DNA of 8,031 nt from Akkermansiaceae bacterium (GTDB lineage: Bacteria > Verrucomicrobiota > Verrucomicrobiia > Verrucomicrobiales > Akkermansiaceae), in NCBI GenBank assembly GCA_028293225.1, contig JAQGPE010000340.1, forward strand, positions 1 through 8,031, given 5' to 3'. This document shows, piece by piece, positions 5,553 to 8,031 of this stretch (its first letter is position 1; each line of letters starts with the position of its first letter). Made by a program: the position numbers and the translations under genes. Under the pieces are notes generated by a model. It worked only from the letters and a program-made list of their open reading frames with translations. It ran no database searches and was not told where the DNA came from.

Positions 5553-6445
5553 GCAGCAGCAAAAGCAGCAACGTGATCGATGGCAAAGCGGTGGCCGCCG
5601 CGGTGATCAAGGAGTGCCTGACGGAGGTGGACGCCCTGCGCCGCCACAACGTGGTGCCCGGTCTGGCGGTGGTGCTGGTCGGGGAGGATCCGGCGTCGAA
5701 GGTCTATGTCGGCGCGAAGGCGCGAACCTGCCTGGAGCTGGGGATTTACTCACGGAAGATCGAGCTGCCGGCGGAGACGACGCAGGAGGAGCTGATCGGG
5801 GTGGTGCATGACTTGAACCGCGATCCGGCGATCCACGGGATCCTGGTGCAGAGCCCGCCGCCGAAACACATCGATGAAGAGGCGGTGATCCGGGCGATCG
5901 ATCCGCGTAAGGATGTGGATGGCTTCCACCCGGAGAACGTGGCGAAGCTGGCGCTGGAGGATCCGACCGGTTTCGTGCCGTGCACGCCGGCCGGGTGTCT
6001 GCGGCTGCTGAAGGCGGCGGGGATTTCCACGACCGGGGCGGATGCGGTGGTGATCGGGCGGAGCATGATCGTGGGCAAGCCGATGGCGTTTCTGCTGATG
6101 GCGAAGGGCACGGATGCGACGGTCACGATCGCGCACTCGCGGAGCACGGACCTGCCGGGGATTTGCCGGCGGGCGGACATCCTGATCGCGGCAGTGGGCC
6201 GGCCGGAGATGGTCAAGGCCGATTGGGTCAAGGACGGCGCGGTGGTGATCGATGTCGGGATCAACCGGGTGGATGATCCGTCCACCAAGAAGGGCTACCG
6301 GCTGGTGGGCGACGTGGCGTATGATGAAGTCGCGCCGAAGTGCCGGGCGATCACGCCGGTGCCGGGCGGGGTGGGGCCGATGACGATCGCGCTGCTGATG
6401 AAGAACACGCTGCAGGCGGCGCGGCAGCAGACGAGGGTGGTTTGA
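5549..6445 (+). CDS. folD: Bifunctional methylenetetrahydrofolate dehydrogenase / methenyltetrahydrofolate cyclohydrolase FolD
   Basis: FolD makes 10-formyl-THF from 5,10-methylene-THF in two steps, using NADP and then water, in the cytoplasm. It supplies one-carbon units for purines and formyl-methionine. The 298-aa protein has the usual length. Seen in order: the catalytic-lysine region SKVYVGAK with Lys57 (50-57), GILVQ with Gln101, [10 protein letters not shown] with Asp124 (121-130), PCTPAGC (144-150), the Rossmann segment [14 protein letters not shown] (167-180), and [10 protein letters not shown] (270-279). The family's usual QLPLP reads QSPPP here (101-105), while the catalytic Lys, Gln and Asp are kept. 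The ATG lies inside an ATGA overlap with the acyltransferase stop, so it is the third gene of the operon. No Shine-Dalgarno core is visible in front of it. A hairpin about 150 nt downstream probably ends the transcript. Confidence 0.96.
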   Translation: MSSSKSSNVIDGKAVAAAVIKECLTEVDALRRHNVVPGLAVVLVGEDPASKVYVGAKARTCLELGIYSRKIELPAETTQEELIGVVHDLNRDPAIHGILVQSPPPKHIDEEAVIRAIDPRKDVDGFHPENVAKLALEDPTGFVPCTPAGCLRLLKAAGISTTGADAVVIGRSMIVGKPMAFLLMAKGTDATVTIAHSRSTDLPGICRRADILIAAVGRPEMVKADWVKDGAVVIDVGINRVDDPSTKKGYRLVGDVAYDEVAPKCRAITPVPGGVGPMTIALLMKNTLQAARQQTRVV

Positions 6446-6591
6446 GCCGGTGAGGCGTTTCCGATCGAAAGGCCCTGGAAGATTGCTTTCAGCTTGTCAT
6501 CGCGGTGTGGATTTCCAGGCTGTGGTGGCGGCTATGAAGATCCTTCCTTCTATTTGGCTATAGGGTTTTCGCTTTCCGCCATTCACAGCCG
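6446..6591. other. Non-coding gap after folD
   Basis: No gene of credible length is present. Base composition drops noticeably (T-rich patches around 6541-6575) compared with folD, consistent with promoter or leader DNA for the following gene. A TATAGG at 6559-6564 could serve as a -10 element, but no matching -35 is evident. A ten-codon frame at 6534-6563 (ATG to TAG) is small enough to be chance. Confidence 0.5.
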
Positions 6592-6640
6592 CGCCGGTCT
6601 GAGATGACATCTTGTCCGATCAGACCGGCGGTCTGTTTTA
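6592..6640 (+). terminator. Strong hairpin with T-rich tail: folD operon terminator or leader attenuator
   Basis: CGCCGGTCTGA (6592-6602) pairs perfectly with TCAGACCGGCG (6620-6630), an 11-bp stem with a 17-nt loop, followed by GTCTGTTTTA. It is the most convincing intrinsic-terminator shape downstream of folD. It ends only 14 nt before the ATG of the next gene. If a promoter lies upstream of 6592, the same structure would sit in that gene's leader. One alternative start (TTG at 6612) even lies inside the loop. Confidence 0.65.
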
Positions 6641-6644
6641 TGAG

Positions 6645-8031
6645 ATGAATGCGATTTATCTGCGGCGCAAATTGAAGGTGATCCTGGCTCCGGGGCATGG
6701 AGAAACCTCTCCGACGGCCCTTGCGGCGCTGCAGAAAAATCTGAACAGCCTGGGGTATGTTCTCGATCTTGAGGTGTGCGACCGGCTTCGCGGCTACTCT
6801 TCTGAAGAGCTGACGAACTTCTCTGCCGCCCTGGTGACGAAGTTGCAGGTCATGGTGGGAGCGCACCGTGAGTACCGGCCGATGTATCCTGATTTCCCTC
6901 GGCACGTCATGGCGCTGGCAGAGGCCGAGTTGTATTGGAACGCTTTGATCCACTATCTCACGAACCGGTTGCCGTCCCAGGATGCCCGGGCGCGTCCGGC
7001 TCTGCTTGGCGGGGAGGCTCCGAAGGTTATCGCGCTGGGGTCCACCGAGGACTTCGAGCGCATTTTCATTCAACTGGCGGGGGCGAAATCAGCGCTCTCC
7101 GAGGAGGACCGCTCGGACCTGAAGGGTATCGTCGCGACTTATCGGGACGACATTCTGCGTCTGGTTCCAGGAGAGATCCCGGTGAAGGAGAACCTGGCGG
7201 TGCTGGCTGCCGCTCTGTTGGAGTCGACGACCTACGCCGCGGCGCAGGAGTGGGTGGCGACCCGGATCGCCACCGCGACCGATATCCTGCGGCTGGCAGT
7301 GGCGATGAGCGGTGGGGATCCGTCGCTGGCGGAGGCGGCCAAATTCCGTCAATTCCGGCGGCCCGAACGACGGCTGCTGCTCTCATGGCTGGAGCGCTGC
7401 AGTGCGCCGACGGAGGACATGCTGCGATGGAAGGGGCGCTGGATCAGGCTGGGAGAGCGATTGCATCCCGGCGAGCAGGCGGAGAAGTATCCCAAGGCGT
7501 ACGCGGCTTTTGAAGTTCTGCGCAACGACCTGCCCTATGAGACTTTCAATTCGAAGGTCGAGCGGTGTCTGGCCGCGGGCGATGCGGGAGGTGCGATCCA
7601 GTACTTGAGTTCCAGGCCGGGCGAGCTGACCCGGCGGTTGGATCATCTGCTGCGAATCGCGACGGATCCTGACGAGGTCGTTGCCGCGTTCAAGGTCGCG
7701 GCGCCGAAGGTTTCGACACCCGTGGTGTTGCAGGCCATGGGGCACTTCGCCCACCGGGATGAGCCGCAGGATCTCAGGACTTTCTTTCCCAAGGGCAACG
7801 TGGGAAAGGTCCAGGCGATTTCCAATGAATTGCCGCCGCTGGCTGCCGGGCTGGCTGGGGTGGTCCTCGCCATCTGCGAGGACGCGCTGGTGGAGCGCTT
7901 TGCCAAGCTGCCGCCGCTGGGGCGGTGTTACATCGATCCGGCGCTGAAGGATTTCGCGGTGCCGTTTTCGCAGCGGTCCGCATCGAAGTCGCTGCGCGCG
8001 CTGGCGAGGGGCAGCCGCATCCCGATGGAGG
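6645..8031 (+). CDS. Large uncharacterised protein, truncated by the window end (at least 462 aa)
   Basis: The frame is open from ATG 6645 to the last complete codon at 8030 with no stop. I do not recognise a named enzyme domain. From memory, the sequence resembles a family of long bacterial proteins found near TerD/tellurite-stress genes and sometimes ending in a TerD-like part. Suggestive blocks are YRPMYPDFPRHVMALAEAEL (77-96), ATDILRLAVAMSGGDPSL (211-228), WIRLGERLHPGEQ (266-278), VLQAMGHFAHRDEPQDL (361-377) and DFAVPFSQRSASKSLRALAR (436-455). This link was not checked. It has no signal peptide or membrane segment, so it is probably cytoplasmic. It is rich in charged residues and in helix-forming Leu/Ala. 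Third codon positions use T and A more often than in folD, especially in the first 60 codons. The start could also be TTG at 6612, behind GAGA, adding 11 residues; ATG is preferred. A hairpin separates it from the folD operon, so it likely has its own promoter. Confidence 0.88.
   Translation, partial: MNAIYLRRKLKVILAPGHGETSPTALAALQKNLNSLGYVLDLEVCDRLRGYSSEELTNFSAALVTKLQVMVGAHREYRPMYPDFPRHVMALAEAELYWNALIHYLTNRLPSQDARARPALLGGEAPKVIALGSTEDFERIFIQLAGAKSALSEEDRSDLKGIVATYRDDILRLVPGEIPVKENLAVLAAALLESTTYAAAQEWVATRIATATDILRLAVAMSGGDPSLAEAAKFRQFRRPERRLLLSWLERCSAPTEDMLRWKGRWIRLGERLHPGEQAEKYPKAYAAFEVLRNDLPYETFNSKVERCLAAGDAGGAIQYLSSRPGELTRRLDHLLRIATDPDEVVAAFKVAAPKVSTPVVLQAMGHFAHRDEPQDLRTFFPKGNVGKVQAISNELPPLAAGLAGVVLAICEDALVERFAKLPPLGRCYIDPALKDFAVPFSQRSASKSLRALARGSRIPME

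Noticed and set aside
6534..6563. Ten-codon frame upstream of a terminator-like hairpin, resembling a leader-peptide attenuator
   Set aside because: It contains only one Trp and no run of regulatory codons, has only a weak ribosome binding site, and the following gene is not a biosynthetic one.
6558..7073. Minus-strand open frame (171 aa) under the large right-edge gene
   Set aside because: It has no recognisable motif and is the complement of a frame with protein-like composition that continues to the window end.

Overview
The window looks like a chromosomal segment of a very GC-rich Gram-negative bacterium, most likely a Verrucomicrobium (Luteolibacter/Haloferula-like). Three things suggest this: a PEP-CTERM sorting tail at the left edge, an arabinose-5-phosphate isomerase for Kdo/LPS synthesis, and the family variants seen in FolD and the Fe-S scaffold. 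The lineage is inferred from these features, not from a database search.

Layout. Left edge (1-164): the last 23 codons of an exosortase-targeted (PEP-CTERM) protein on +, then a hairpin that can end transcription from both sides. Minus-strand block (165-2150): kdsD-like arabinose-5-phosphate isomerase, preceded by a flavodoxin-fold NAD(P)H:quinone reductase-like protein fused to a C-terminal YCII-like domain. The reductase gene is divergent from an HxlR-type regulator (2236-2553, +). The 85 bp between them carry two copies of an 8-bp direct repeat, a good operator candidate for a redox- or quinone-responsive switch. Next comes a hairpin-rich non-coding stretch (2554-2787), then a minus-strand IscU/NifU-type Fe-S scaffold (2788-3255).

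Right half. A tight three-gene + operon (3367-6445) has overlapping stop/start codons: an FGGY-family sugar-kinase homologue that has lost most diagnostic active-site residues, a DUF374-type lysophospholipid acyltransferase-like protein, and FolD. A non-coding gap with an 11-bp-stem hairpin follows. A large + reading frame then starts at about 6645 and runs off the window (at least 462 aa). It resembles, from memory, a family of long uncharacterised proteins linked to TerD-type stress genes; its C-terminal part is missing.

Most of the window is ordinary metabolism and envelope housekeeping. The points worth a second look are the probable pseudokinase leading the folD operon, the reductase-YCII fusion with its divergent HxlR regulator, and the incomplete large protein at the right edge. 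I see no RNA genes, CRISPR array, insertion sequence or phage genes.
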